From Pinus tabuliformis (taxonomy: Eukaryota; Streptophyta; Pinopsida; Pinales; Pinaceae), in NCBI GenBank assembly GCA_031772625.1, contig CM062820.1:86224069-86288068 (forward strand): DNA of 64,000 bases. The letters run 5' to 3'. The notes beneath the pieces were generated by a model. That model was given only the letters and a program-made list of their open reading frames with translations. It ran no database searches and was not told the DNA's origin. Below, in pieces: positions 39,255 to 51,000 of the stretch (positions are counted from its first letter, which is position 1; each line of letters begins with the position of its first letter). Made by a program: the position numbers and the translations under genes.

Positions 39255-39280
39255 GAATACACTAGGCACATAGGATAAAT

Positions 39281-40240
39281 GAACAAAACAAAATTCAAGG
39301 GCACATAGCCCAACGATTTTTTTCGAATTTTTTAAAAAACTAAAAGAGAATAATCCATGAGGTGTTCGAGAGAAATGAAAACAAGTACCTTTGATCCAAT
39401 AGAGAAGCTTATTCTTCGTTCCCCCTTGAGGAAGGCCTCTGTTCAACCCTGATGTTATTATGGAGTAAATGGTTCCCAAGGGGTAACTTAGTAGCAGCGA
39501 GCTGCTGCTTCTATTTGAATGGATTGTTTGCAAAACATTTACAAAATTCTGAATGCTATTCACAGTTACAACAACAAAGAGCTAAATAAGTAGGGATAAG
39601 AAATAAGAAACAAGACCTCCCAGTGAATGCAGATGATGGAGCTACCACCATGATCACTATTATGCTAGTTTCAACAGGTGGGAATAGTAAGTCTTTGTTA
39701 GTATGGCCGAATTTGAATACAACTCATGTGATAGTATGGGTGGATTTGTTTGGAAAAAAGAACAAAACAAAATTCAAGGGCACATAGCCCAACGATTTTT
39801 TTTTAATTTTTTAAAAACTAAAAGAGAATAATCCATGAGGTGTTAGAGAGAAATGAAAACAAGTGACCTTTGATCCAATAGAGAAGCTTATTCTTCATTC
39901 CCCCTGAGGAAGGCCTCTGTTCAACCCTTAAGTTATTATGGAGTAAAGGGTTCCCAAGGGGCAACTTAGTAGCAGCCAGCTGCTACTTCTGTTTGAATGG
40001 ATCGTCTGCAAAACATTTACAAAATTCTGAATTCTATTCACAGTTACAGCAGCAAAGAGCTAAATAAGTAGGGATAAGAAACAAGAAACAAGACCTCCCA
40101 GTGAATGCAGATGATGGAGCTACCACCATGATCACTATTACGCTAGTTTCAACAGGTGGGAATAGTAAGTCTTTGTTAGTATGGCCGAATTTGAATACAA
40201 CTCATGTGATAGTATGGGTGGATTTGTTTGGAAAGAGCGG
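39281..40240. repeat. Tandem duplication, period 479 bp
   Basis: GAACAAAACAAAATTCAAGG starts both copies (39281 and 39760). They run through TGATCCAATAGAGAAGCTTA, AGTGAATGCAGATGATGGAG and GTATGGGTGGATTTGTTTGG. The first copy begins 27 bp after the Copia LTR, so the Copia element probably inserted at the edge of an existing duplication. No coding sequence is recognised. Confidence 0.85.
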
Positions 40241-40746
40241 TCTAGCCTGTAAGTATCCCGCTCTCTCAATAAAGTCAAGAAAAATAGAAATATCAAATGT
40301 TGATGACTCATAATCAATGGATAATTAATGCAGCCGTCATATGATCAGTGACTATCAACCGATTAATTGAAATGCCGAGGAAGGTTGTAAGTTGACGACT
40401 AGGTAATGACGAATAATTGGTTTGAATAGCTCAGGCTAGTTATTTTTAAATTACAAGGTCCGCCATAACACTTCTTCATGACGTCACACTATTCTCTGAT
40501 CAACTACATGTTTTGACGAATTCAAAAAAATACCGTCCTCGAAGTTCTAAGTCGAATTCTATCGTCGAGTGTCCCATCCATTCATAATTTCACATTGCTT
40601 GTAACTTTAGGTAGGATGGAGGTGTCATAAATTTTTACGGTTTCCATTTGAAATCAAATGTCAAAATGACGGAGGGGATGAAGAGGTATAACCCAAGTCA
40701 AATATGATGTGAAAAAGCTTACAACAACCGTCAAATACGTCTTGGA
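40241..40746. other. Intergenic DNA upstream of the unknown pseudogene
   Basis: CG-containing, moderately GC-rich sequence that could be the former promoter of the relic at 40747. No motif is firm enough to call. Confidence 0.35.
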
Positions 40747-42015
40747 ATGCAGAATACGTCTTACAAGATGTCAAATTCCAGGCCTCTCCTGAGCTCCTCC
40801 ATCGGTTTCCTCGTCACGGTTTGCATCGCGGTTTCTTCCCTGGCATCTATGAAGTACGGATACACATTCGTGAATGATGGATTGGACTTGTTGAGGGTCA
40901 CTCTCTCACCCTGTAATGGATTTTCATCTTGTCAGGATGGGCAATCATCTGCTGGAGATGGCTCACGTCCGTTGTCTACTACCCAAGACTTTTTGGTACG
41001 AAGGCTTTAAGTCCCTGGGATTATTTTCGTGTGGAGGATTTCTGGAAAATAGCTATCCTAGAGATCCAAGAAAATTTCAAGAAATTGGATGGAGAATCAA
41101 TCTATAGGTTTATCTATATGAAGAAATTTCTGATCATGTTTGCTAAGAAACTCCGCCTGTACAAGCTCTTGCCCGCTTTGCTTTGTCTACAGAATTTTCT
41201 AGTACTCCTAAGCAAAATTTGTTGGCTGATTTCAGAGATGGTTTTCTCTAATTTCTACATGCGGAGGCTTCTGATGGGTTGGGCTTGTCATGTTAAGTTT
41301 TCGATGGTCTATAATCTGGACAACAGCGGTGAAGTCACAGGACCAGGAAATCCTGATGATTTCGTCAAATACTTGGACGTTATGATGCACATGCCCGAAG
41401 GGAATCCCACAGGAGTGTGGATAGCCAATCAGAAATCCATCAAGGATATGAAGGCACGGCTGAAAAAAGGGGAAAACGATGGCAAAAATTGCAAAGCTCT
41501 GATTTCCTTGCTAGAAAAGACAGGGACATGGAAGTTTAGTTTTGTGGAGCCGTTTAAAGATTCTGTTAGAAGAAAATAAGGGAATTTCAACTTCGAGAAG
41601 AGTTCTTCTAAGATGATGGTGGTTTCCCTACTGACCATTGTCATCGAACTCTTTGCATTTTATGAGGGCCCTGGTGGGTCCTTTGCTAGTCCTTCCACCG
41701 ATACAGTGAATGACTGCATACAGGCACGCTGCAAAGCATGGAAAATCATAGACCTAGTGGAAAATTCTAATACTGAAGCCGTACTAGTGAACAAGCAAGC
41801 TGAAAAACTATCTGTTGTTTGAAAGAATCGCGCAAGTGGTTGGGCTTAGATCTCCCCATTAACAACTTCCAAGCTAGAACTGCCGAAGCGGCCAAAAGTG
41901 CGCTCCAGGGGCTTGCAGACAAAGGAAAGGAAACAACAAATACTGGTTATGAATTCAAGGAATTGAAGGCAGTAATTGCAGGTAATAGCTTGTCCATATC
42001 TGTGAAAGAATGAAA
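40747..42015 (+). pseudogene. Unknown plant gene, longest of five decayed copies
   Basis: The reading frame starts MQNTSYKMSNSRPLLSSSIG with a hydrophobic segment (GFLVTVCIAVSSLASM), so it may have been membrane-anchored or secreted. It shifts near 40940 and continues SPWDYFRVEDFWKIAILEIQ, with a short excursion near 41115-41260 where another frame reads better (ISDHVC, ALARFALSTEFSSTPKQNLL). It then reads DNSGEVTGPGNPDDFVKYLD, MMHMPEGNPTGVWIANQKSI, a TAA at 41577, and FAFYEGPGGSFASPSTDTVN. After a shift near 41818 it ends ESRKWLGLDLPINNFQARTA, EAAKSALQGLADKGKETT and ISVKE. I do not recognise the family. Four further relics lie at 43140-43490, 43598-44180 and 45157-45725 (minus), and in the downstream part to 42200. 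At least three breaks make it a pseudogene. Confidence 0.6.
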
Positions 42016-42230
42016 GGTAACTCGGTTAACATGCGAGAACTGTTAGATGGAATACAAATTTCATTGGCCGATTAGGAGTTGTATGTTTAAAATGGAAGAG
42101 AATATAGTGACTGAAAGCAGGTCGTGGGCAGAGGTGTTCATGTAAGAAAATTTATGGGACGCCTTCTACGAAGCAGGAAGGGCCAAGGGAGTAACTCAAC
42201 AACTGTGAGTCCCAAGGATTATATTTGGAA
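42016..42230 (+). pseudogene. Downstream continuation of the unknown gene relic
   Basis: Sequence after the stop at 42013 (CGAGAACTGTTAGATGGAAT, GACGCCTTCTACGAAGCAGG, AAGGGCCAAGGGAGTAACT) is shared with the relics at 43300-43490 and 44000-44170. It was therefore part of the ancestral gene or its 3' exon. Confidence 0.5.
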
Positions 42231-43139
42231 GGAAACTTGAAAAGCAACACTCATTTTAACTAGAAAATGTTGAGACACAAAATAATTCCCAAATTAGCTG
42301 TTTAGATTAAAGCATCTCTCTCAACTTCTTGTTGGAAATTAATTTTATGAAGTAAGCAGTTGACTGGAAATAAGTAGAGGGAATATTAGAAGTTTAAGTT
42401 TATTTTATATTTGGAAAAGTTAAATTTAGAAAGTGTTGGTAGGTTGAAAAATTAGTGATAAGTAAAAAAATATAAATATTTTATGATGGGTTTATTGTAA
42501 TCAAGTCAAGTTTGTGTGATTAATAGAAGAACAACATTTTATATTGTTTTTTGTGGGCCAATTGTGTCTTTCTTCCTTTACACTTTCATCACTTGTTACA
42601 TCATCCTCAAAAGGTGTAATCTTATGGTGTCTTATGGATGGAAAACTACTATTGTCAACCAACAACTAAGCCCTCATTTCTTAATCCTATAATGTTTTTG
42701 GTTGATATCATGAGGAATAAGGCTAAGCTACCAAACTAGTTGTGTTTCCAAATGGTGAAGTTTTCAATTTTTTCTTTCTTTCTCTTTTTCCTTTTTCCCT
42801 TGATTTGGCTTATGGGAATTTGAACTTTCAATCTCATTGTTTATATAATACTTCATATCGTGGCAATCAATTACATGATAATCACTAATTGAATTACTAA
42901 CTAATTGAGTGACTTTTGTGAGTTAATGCTTCAACTATTTTAATTTAAATTTCAAACATTAGTTTACATGATGTGTTGTATGAATGCTAAAAGAACATTA
43001 TAACCAATTGTAGAGATTGTGATTTTAATATTTGTATTTTTTCTTTGTGCTTTGTACATTGAGACTGAAGTTTCTTGTACTATGTTAATGGGTCTTAATG
43101 ACAGGTCTTAACTGAAAAAAATGATGGCTCATTTACTAT
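42231..43139. other. AT-rich DNA, partly duplicated at 44200-44800
   Basis: 42630-42960 resembles 44490-44720 (for example TTTTTGGTTGATAT(C/A)ATGAGGAAT and AACATTAGTTTACATGATG). It is probably intron or 3' flank of the duplicated unknown gene. Confidence 0.5.
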
Positions 43140-43490
43140 GTTAATGGGTCTTAAGTGGTTAGGCCTGGTTCTCCCCATTAACAACTTGCAAGCTAGAACT
43201 GTCGAAGCATCAAAAAATGCCTTTTAGGGCCTCACTGACAAAGGAAAGAAAACAACATATAATGGTTATGAATCCAAGAATTGGAAAGCAATGAAAGCTA
43301 ATTCGTTTAACGTGGAATAATTGTTGGAATACAAAGTTCGTTGGACGATGTGATTAATTAGGAGTTCTATGTTTAAAATGTGAGAGATTATAGTGGTTGC
43401 ATGCAGGTTGTGGGAAAAGGAATTCACAGAGGATAAATTATGGGATACCTTCTACGAAGCAGGAAGGGCCAAGGGAGTAACTAAATTGAA
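43140..43490 (+). pseudogene. Unknown gene relic, copy 2
   Basis: Matches 41835-42190: TGGTTAGGCCTGGTTCTCCC, CATTAACAACTTGCAAGCTAG, then GGATACCTTCTACGAAGCAG. It has stops (GCCTTTTAGGGCC) and several indels. Confidence 0.65.
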
Positions 43491-43597
43491 TAAAAATAAA
43501 ATGAAATTCAATATATTAAATGTCGAAGTAATATTACAACATTGTAATCAATATTTTCCATCAAAAACTTCCTCATGTGTGTGATATAGGCAAGTTG

Positions 43598-44180
43598 TGA
43601 AGGATGGAAAATTATAGACCCAGTGGAAAATTCTAATCATCAAGTCATACTATTTAATAACTTGACAAATGATTCCATGGTTTGAAAGAATCTTGCAAGT
43701 GGGTGGGCTTGGTTCTTCCCATCAATGATTTCCAAGCTAGCTAGCATTGTTGAAGTGACCAAAAGTTCCCTCTAGGGGATCACAAACAAAGGACTATTTA
43801 AGTGACCAAAGGTTCCCTCTTGGGGATCCCAATCAAAGGACCGTTGAGGTGGCCAAAGTTCCCTCCAGGGAATCACAAACAAGGGAAACCAAACAACAAA
43901 TATTGGTTACGAATCCAAGAATTGGAAGGTGGTAATCATAAGGAATAACTTGTACATGCTCTGTGAAAGAATCAAAGGTCATTCACTTAACGTGGAAGAA
44001 CTATTGGATAGAATACAAAGTTCATTGGCTGATGTGAAGGACTTCTTTGTTTAGAATGAGAGAGATTATAGTGATTGAGTGCAGGTTGAGGGCATAGGCA
44101 TTCATGGAGGAGAAATTATGGGATACCTTGTATGAAGTGGGAGGTATCAGGGGAGCAAGTCAACAACTGTGAGTCCTAGG
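43598..44180 (+). pseudogene. Unknown gene relic, copy 3, with internal triplication
   Basis: Matches 41740-42200 (GGAAAATTATAGACCCAGTGG, AACGTGGAAGAACTATTGGA). Between 43755 and 43880 the phrase GTGACCAAA(A/G)GTTCCCTCT, with GGGGATC and CAAAGGAC, is present three times at a spacing of about 48-50 bp. This is an insertion inside the AEAAKSALQGL-coding part. Confidence 0.65.
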
Positions 44181-44382
44181 GATTAAATTTGGAAGGAAGC
44201 TTGAAAATCTACATTTATTTTACCCCACACATGTTTAGAAACAATATAATTCCCAAATTAGCCAACACTAGGGTCTAGATTAAAGTGTCGCTCCCAACTT
44301 GTTACATCATCAAGGTATTTAGACTTCTGTGATCCATAATATGTTAGATAATCTTCGGCATAATCACATAATCAATCTTGTG
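44181..44382. other. 3' flank of relic copy 3
   Basis: CCTAGGGATTAAATTTGGAAG parallels 42212-42235 after relic copy 1. No gene is seen. Confidence 0.4.
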
Positions 44383-44424
44383 TCGACGCGTTTCGAACCA
44401 ACCAGTGTGGTTCATCGTCAGGAC
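44383..44424 (-). ncRNA. Hammerhead-ribozyme-like motif (minimal, type I topology)
   Basis: On the minus strand the core boxes CTGACGA (44421-44415) and GAAAC (44394-44390) are joined by a helix GAACC/GGTTC, and a GTC cleavage triplet follows at 44387-44385. Flanking sequences can pair as stem I: TTGTC or CAACTTGTC upstream with GACACAAGATTG downstream, as three 3-bp blocks with two small bulges. Stem III would be only two base pairs (AC with GT). One unpaired T sits between CTGACGA and stem II, which departs from the canonical core. Minimal hammerheads of this kind are known from Penelope-like elements and related retroelements. A decayed relative forms the centre of the foldback element at 26211-26368. 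Confidence 0.45.
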
Positions 44425-45156
44425 AAGTTGAGGAACATATGGTGTATATGGGACAAAAAACAAATTACTATTTTGGAATCAATAACTTTAAATTTCTTAA
44501 TACCATAATATTTTTGGTTGATATAATGAGGAATGGGGTTAAGTTACCAAATTATTGTGTCTTCATTTTTTATTTTTTTAGTTTGAACCACGGGGATTTG
44601 AAATTTGAATCTTATCATTTATATAATACTTTATATCATGGCAACCATTAATTGAGTTGTCTCATGGGCTAACTCTTCCCCTTTTTTAATTTGAGTTTTA
44701 AACATTAGTTTACATGATGTGTTGTGTGAGTGCTAAAAGAATATTATAACAAGATTTAAATATCATGATTTAAATATTTGTAAATTTTCATCCACTCACT
44801 ATTAGTTTAGATTTGTTGCAAATTCACAATCCCAAATGTTTGATTTGTACCAATTTAAAAAAATCTATATTGCAATATAGTTAAGGTATTAGGTTCCATT
44901 GTAGCCTATGATGTTGAATATGAACTTTCTACATATTGTTTTTCTAGTGAACCAATAATTTGTTGTAGCTCAAGCTTGCACAATCAAAAAATAATTTTTT
45001 TGGGGGGGGGAATTTGAGGCAACAATAAAAATTAAAAGAATGGTGATTTTGATGATGTTATGAAATTGGTTTGAAAAATTACCTCCTTTAATGTGAATTA
45101 CAGTGTTTATAATTTCCATAATTTTTTTGTTAGATACGAATAAAAAATAAAAAGAC
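44425..45156. other. AT-rich DNA, right half of the 42.6-kb duplication
   Basis: 44490-44760 pairs with 42630-42990. A G10 run is at 45003-45012. No gene is supported; the 70-codon frame at 44439-44651 has noncoding composition. Confidence 0.4.
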
Positions 45157-45725
45157 TTTGATTACCTTTCATTCTTTCAAAAGGCATGTACAAGCTATTT
45201 TCTGCAATTACTGCCTACAAATTCTTAGATTCATAGCGAGTATTTGTTGTTTCCTTTCCTTTGTTTGCGAGCCCCTAGAAGGAAATTTTGGCCACTTCGA
45301 CAATTCTATCTTGGAAATGATTAATGGGGAGAGGCATGACCAACCACTTGCACTATTCCTTCAAATTGTGGAATAATATGTCGGCTTACTTATTCACCTG
45401 TATGACTTAAAAATTAGAATTTTCCGCTAGGTCTACAATTTTCAATGCTTCATAGCATGCTCGTATATAGTCGTTCATGGTATTAGTGGAAGGACCCACT
45501 AGAGATCCGATAAAATGTAGATAGGTGAGCAAGGTAAAAAATACCAACAATTGAAGAGTAAGAGCTTCAAGGATGAGAGAGGCCCCTAGAATCCAATGGT
45601 TTTTAATTGTCTTTGACATCCATGTGTCTAGCAGCAGTAGTATACCTGTCGTTGTCGCTTTTTCTAGCACCTGTAGCACAAATGCTTCGGGAGATATAGA
45701 AAAATTCCTAGAGACAACCTCTGGG
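45157..45725 (-). pseudogene. Unknown gene relic, inverted copy
   Basis: The minus strand encodes PSTNTMNDYIRACYEALKIV, matching PSTDTVNDCIQARCKAWKII of 40747-42015, then AENSN, PLPINHF and ANKGKETTNTRYE in shifting frames. Upstream it has LILEALTLQLLVFFTLLTY, which parallels MVVSLLTIVIELFAFYEG. It is therefore an inverted, older copy of the same unknown gene. Confidence 0.6.
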
Positions 45726-47856
45726 TTTCTTGTAGACTAGTTCCTAGGACATCTTAAATAGAGGAGTGTATTTGAGATTATCAATGGGGGTTTTCTGTTT
45801 CACTCCAATTGTGATGTAGTTGGAAAAAGAGGATAAAGGGGAGTTTGGTTCAATTGGCCTTCATTAAGGTAAACACAAGCCAATGCATGGGTCTGAATGC
45901 TCAGGGGGTAAATTGTGCCAATCTCAAAGAGAAAAGTCTAGTTCTGGTAGTCGAAACACAACAATGGGAAGCTTAATATTGTAGTTGTAGTAAAGGTGAA
46001 GAGGAGGAGAGAAAGAAGGGGATTTGATGCATAAGGCTATCACAGAATCCTAAGCAACAATGTCTCTATAGAAATATGGAAGAGGGAGGAGATGAAAGAG
46101 TGGAATGAGTGGAGCACTAGTTAAGGTTTTACGCCATATACTCATGGCAATTTGTATCCAAATGCTCAAGAAAATATGTGCATGTTACAGGTACTTTAGT
46201 AAATATGTAGCTAACATAGGTATTGTTGCTACTTGGGAGAAACTGACAACTTCATCACACTATTTTAGAGACAGAAAAACATATATAGAATGAGATTATA
46301 GAGGAGAAAAGATATTATGCATTTCCATGATTGGAATCCCTAGAGAGTTTTATTAAGCTTCAAAAAGAGTCCCATTCACCAATCCATTTACATTCAACAA
46401 TACATCCTACGAGTCCCTTATGAAAAGGAATTAGAACCAAAATGGAACCATAAAATTTGGACCACTCATAGTGCAAAATTCCGGAACCTCTATTAAGTGG
46501 TTCTCCCCCTTATTTATACAGATAAGGGGTGCTTTGAATCAACATTTAAAAAATATCTCAACCCAGGGCTAGTTGTTAGATTGAGTAGCTGTCTAGGCCT
46601 ACGATAACTCTTCTTCCCAAAATGGTTTCCAAGGATTTGATTCATTCTTGAAAACAAACAAAAATTACAGAGTAAAAGAAATTACAGAAAAATAGAAAAG
46701 AGGGAACTGAATGATGATGGAGGAAAATATCATCCTGCGGTTCCTTTGAAGGTCCCTAATTAGGCCATGTCTCTACCAAAATGTATCCCTCCTACTGCTT
46801 GGCCGGTTTCTTTCACTTTCGCCTTAACTACCTGAATCACTTGTTCTCTAGAGCAAGGAGTGGTTCAACTGTGATTTTAATGTTACTCACTGGAAGTGGA
46901 GAATGTCTTGGTTGCCCTTCATTGTGTATCTGAATGGAGACCCATGCTAAGCCATTAATATTCCTCAGTCCCCATACCTTCATTTACTCTCCGAAGATGT
47001 GCAACGAAACAATGGAATTCATTTATGAAGCCATTGTTGTGCTAGGTTTCTTGTTGTAGAGGTTTCCACATGATTATCCCATATCACTCTCCATCTACTC
47101 TGTTCCTTCATTTAATACCTCAGCTATCGACCCATATGCTAAAGAATACACTCGCCATCCCACTGAGTTGAAGCAAAATAGACATTTTAATGTTTGTTGA
47201 TCTAGGTCATTGATCGAGGCTGATTCAATCTGGGTCGTTGATCTGGGCTTATTGGTATCACAATCACAACACAGGAGAGGGTCTTTTTACAATATTTCAT
47301 AATGATTTTGACTGTCCGGATGTGAAACTTCATTAAAGCATGACACACATAAAATATCGCATCTAGAACCAAGAGTTGTATATTTCCATCAGAAAGCAAA
47401 ATGTGGATTTAACACTAATTTTATGGTGATTTCCCAATATGTCAGATCTGAAATTTCTCAAAACCATAATACATTAGCTTTTGGGTCCATCACAATTAAG
47501 TTAGAAGGGAGTTCAGTGGAGGAGGGAGTTATGTTTTGTGCGATCATTGATTGCGATATCACAATCGGCGGGGGGAGGATTTATCGCTATCGACAGAGAG
47601 GACCCTATCACGATCAGTGGGAAGGTGGAAATATTGCAATCGGAGGTGAGGACCTTATCACAATCGACACGTGGAGGAGGGACTTAGATATGAAAATCAA
47701 TGAGGAATTTGTGATATTTCGATATCGATGGAGAATTTGTGATATCACAATTGTCGGGGGAAGAATTTTATTGCGGGAGGCAGGAAACTTTGTTATATTG
47801 CAATCGCAAAAGGAAAAGGGAGATGAGCAGATATGTGTTGCAAAGGAAAATGGGCC
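45726..47856. other. Intergenic DNA; degenerate CACAATCGGCGG-type repeats at 47530-47780
   Basis: No gene is recognised in 45726-47420. The 150-codon frame at 47423-47875 crosses the LTR boundary and consists of diverged copies of a GATATCACAATCG(G/A)CG-like phrase, so I treat it as repeat rather than gene. Confidence 0.45.
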
Positions 47857-47861
47857 GATGG

Positions 47862-48046
47862 TGTTGGACACCTAATCCTCAATGGGTTAGTGTGGAAGCC
47901 GAATGGACAAAAGGAGTCCAAGAGACCTTGGGATGTGAAACCCAACGATCACATATTGTACTATAAATGTAAATCATTTGTTAATAAAAATTGCACTCTC
48001 ATGTTTTATCTTTCATATTTCTCTTGCTGTCCATGTGTGTTTAACA
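47862..48046 (+). repeat. 5' LTR, 185 bp
   Basis: TG...CA termini; differs from the 3' LTR at six positions, four of them transitions. Confidence 0.95.
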
Positions 48047-48061
48047 TGGTATCAGAGCAGG
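48047..48061 (+). other. Primer-binding site
   Basis: TGGTATCAGAGCAGG abuts the 5' LTR; initiator-Met tRNA type. Confidence 0.9.
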
Positions 48062-51000
48062 CGATTGTTGGTCCTGCTCCAATTTGAGCCACTTGTTTTG
48101 TGGTATCTATATATATATGTCAGTTCTGCCCATTACCTGAAACGCTCCATTAATTCATTGTCTTCCAAAAATCTGCTGCCTCTTCTACCTGACTACCTGA
48201 CCTCTGGCACTGTATACGCTGCACCTGACTCTGGCTATTTTAAGACTCTCTTCTGCGTTACCTGACCTCTGACTGCCATATTCCTTTCCTGCGCTCTCTA
48301 TCTGCCAGAAGGCGACTGTCCATAAATGCTGCTGCCTCTGCCATATTCCATCTGGACTGTTAACGTTTTCTCTGCGAGCGTGCCCTGAATCACTAGTCGC
48401 AAGTTCTATATGGAGCAGAGTTTTTGCAAACACTAGTTGATAATTAATAGTGAGCCTTTAAGGTCAGTACTGAAATCGACCTTCAGATATTGGATATCTG
48501 GTATAACAGTTGGAAGACCGAAGATTTAATTAATAGAGATTAAAACTCTGTTTGTCAGAATGTTAAAATCGATTAGTTTGATTTTGAATCTGAATGGTTT
48601 GTTAAGGTGGTGAAGTCTTATGGCGTAATTACATGAAAGGCACAGACTTTTTAAAGAAAACTCAGTCCATTATGTATCGATTTTTAAATCCAAGTTAGTA
48701 AGAATGCAACTTTCAGGATTGAGTGGTATGCAATCGAATAGAAATCGATTGGGTAGTTTTAAAATTGTATAAGTCTGCTTGATAAAATTTGTTTATAATG
48801 CCAGATCGAATTGTGGACCGATTCCCTGTTTTATTATATGGGGACGGATTTTTATTAGCGTTGAAGGTTTTGTATTGAGTGAAAATTGCAGATGGAGCGT
48901 GAATGAAAACAACCTGTTGAGTGGCAGAGGCGTTAAGTCAAAACGATGGAAATGGAAAAGCGCGTGAGGAAGATCAGACTTGGCAATTATTTATATTTGT
49001 CAGTGAAGGTAAAATCATGTGTGGAATTTGCGTTGTGAATCTGTAGGTGCACATTGCTGATATAATTCATTAAAACCGCATTGTATAGTTGAATGCATGA
49101 AGGCGCAGTCCATAAATTGATACATTTCAGGAGATCGAACAGATTAAGGTATGGTGGCGCTTGCATGAATTTTCATATAAAACTTCATTGATGTTGTGAT
49201 GCATGAAATCGATGTGCAGTGGTATGAATTGAGAAATTCAGTTCAAAAAATCGGTTGAACTCCTCTGCGTATCGGAGCGCAGGTCTCAATTTAGCATCCC
49301 ACTACCCTTGTAACTCCTTATGCTGCCATCCGCTACTTTGGCATCTGTCCATTACTGAAAAGAACATTTTATGTATCATTGATCTCACCCACTCTTCTAA
49401 AAATAGCGCTCTCCATTTGTTCACATCGTAAATCATCTCTGCATTCTGGAAATGTAAATAAATCATGACCTGACTATGATAGGTCCCAGTGCTCCCTTTG
49501 TTTCACTGTTTCCATTATTTCGTTGATTGTAACACTAAAACTGCGTAAGAGTGACTGTTGTAAATTACATAGCAACAAATGTTGTGAGAAGAGAAAAGGC
49601 AAAGTGACCCTCATAATTTCAGATCATCGCCACAAGAGGAGTCTGCATTCTGGTATGTGCAATGAAGACGCGTTGAATATCTCAGTGCGTATATTATTCT
49701 CTATGCATTGGTTGAACTCTGTTGAAGTACATGTGTTGGTTCATATACAACATGGGAATGGAATGTTGAATACAGCATTGAAAGCTGGCCCCTGGGAATG
49801 TAGCGTGGGAATGGTGCATTGAAAGCCATTCCAGTATGCACATTGAATGGTGAACTGCAGGCTTTGAACAATGGTCGAAAATGTGCGTGTTTTCTGTTCG
49901 TTGTTTTAGTTTTCCAAACTAGTCGACCTTTCTGCAGCTTGGGGACTACAACAATCCCCACATAGAAATCTGAGGGCATTTCCCATAGGAAATCAATGTA
50001 TGTTCTCTGTTTGTGATTTTAAACAGAAACCTCCAATCGCAGATCTTGCAATTATCTTTTATGCAACATATATCATGGGGATTGACAGAAATCGGGCAGT
50101 TTGGTTTGCGAGACTGCACTTCCTCAGTTGATGTTCACCTCAGACACTGTCTGCGCTAAAATTCTTCATCCTGTTCTTTGAGGGCATAGACTCACTACAG
50201 AGTTTGAGGAGCAGTGCCAGACCATTGGATCATTGATACTGTGGATTGATCGTGATAATCTCTGTCACATCATGGTGAAAGATTCCAGGTAGGCAACATC
50301 GTCATGATATTTTGACACAAACCTGTGCATTATGAAAATAGCTCCCGCCGTCAAAGTCTGTTGAACGCTGAGCGCTGTATAGTATATACCTCTGTTGGAG
50401 CGTTGTATTACGTTGATACCTTTTGATAAACAATTTTTTTTGTATTACCTTAACGCTGCTCCTTGGTCCATGTTGAATTCTTCCATTGTATTTTTGCTGC
50501 GCTGCGTTAAACCTCAATTGAATGCGCTGTCTAGTGGAGCGCTGTCCCATATGCGCTATCCCATACTTATTTGAACGCTGAAACTCTGCGCGTGTTTTGA
50601 AAAGTTGAGGAGGATGTCTATGTGAAAATAGCTGTGTCCGGATTTCCATGAATTTATTGCTTGGGAGTGAAGGGTTCTACTTTCCATGAAATTACTGTTT
50701 CAGAGTGGAGGGCTCCACTATCAGTTCGAGAATCAAAACACTTTGACTTACGATTGTTTTATCCAGAGGGACTGCTAACAACTATACAGTTTGCTAAGTA
50801 TTTGGACATCTAAGGAGGTCTATCACTGTTGTTTCAGCGTGCTAGAGACTCATTCCAATGCCTATGACCTGAGTAAGTGTTGGAGCAGCATTCTGGGTCT
50901 GAAAGTCCTTGTTGGAATTTACTCTCATTGCTTATCTTCATTGCCAGAAAGTGGCAAGATCAGAGAATTGTGTTATAATTGTTGAAGTTTTGATAGCCAT

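Larger units (their letters stand above)
32853..39259 (-). mobile_element. Full-length Ty1/Copia LTR retrotransposon (element 32858-39254, TSD GAATA)
   Basis: LTRs at 32858-33870 and 38248-39254 both start TGTTGGGAATTTTCTG and end AATATTTCAACA. The 5-bp target duplication GAATA flanks the element (32853-32857 and 39255-39259). Read on the minus strand, the primer-binding site TGGTATCAAAGC (38246-38235, initiator-Met tRNA type) follows the right LTR, and a polypurine tract (33880-33871) precedes the left LTR. The gag-pol order is Gag, protease, integrase, reverse transcriptase, RNase H, which defines the Copia superfamily. The element is structurally complete, but its coding frame is broken in several places. 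Confidence 0.95.

Noticed and set aside
47423-47875. 150-codon plus frame
   Set aside because: It runs into the LTR and is built from degenerate copies of one short phrase; no domain.
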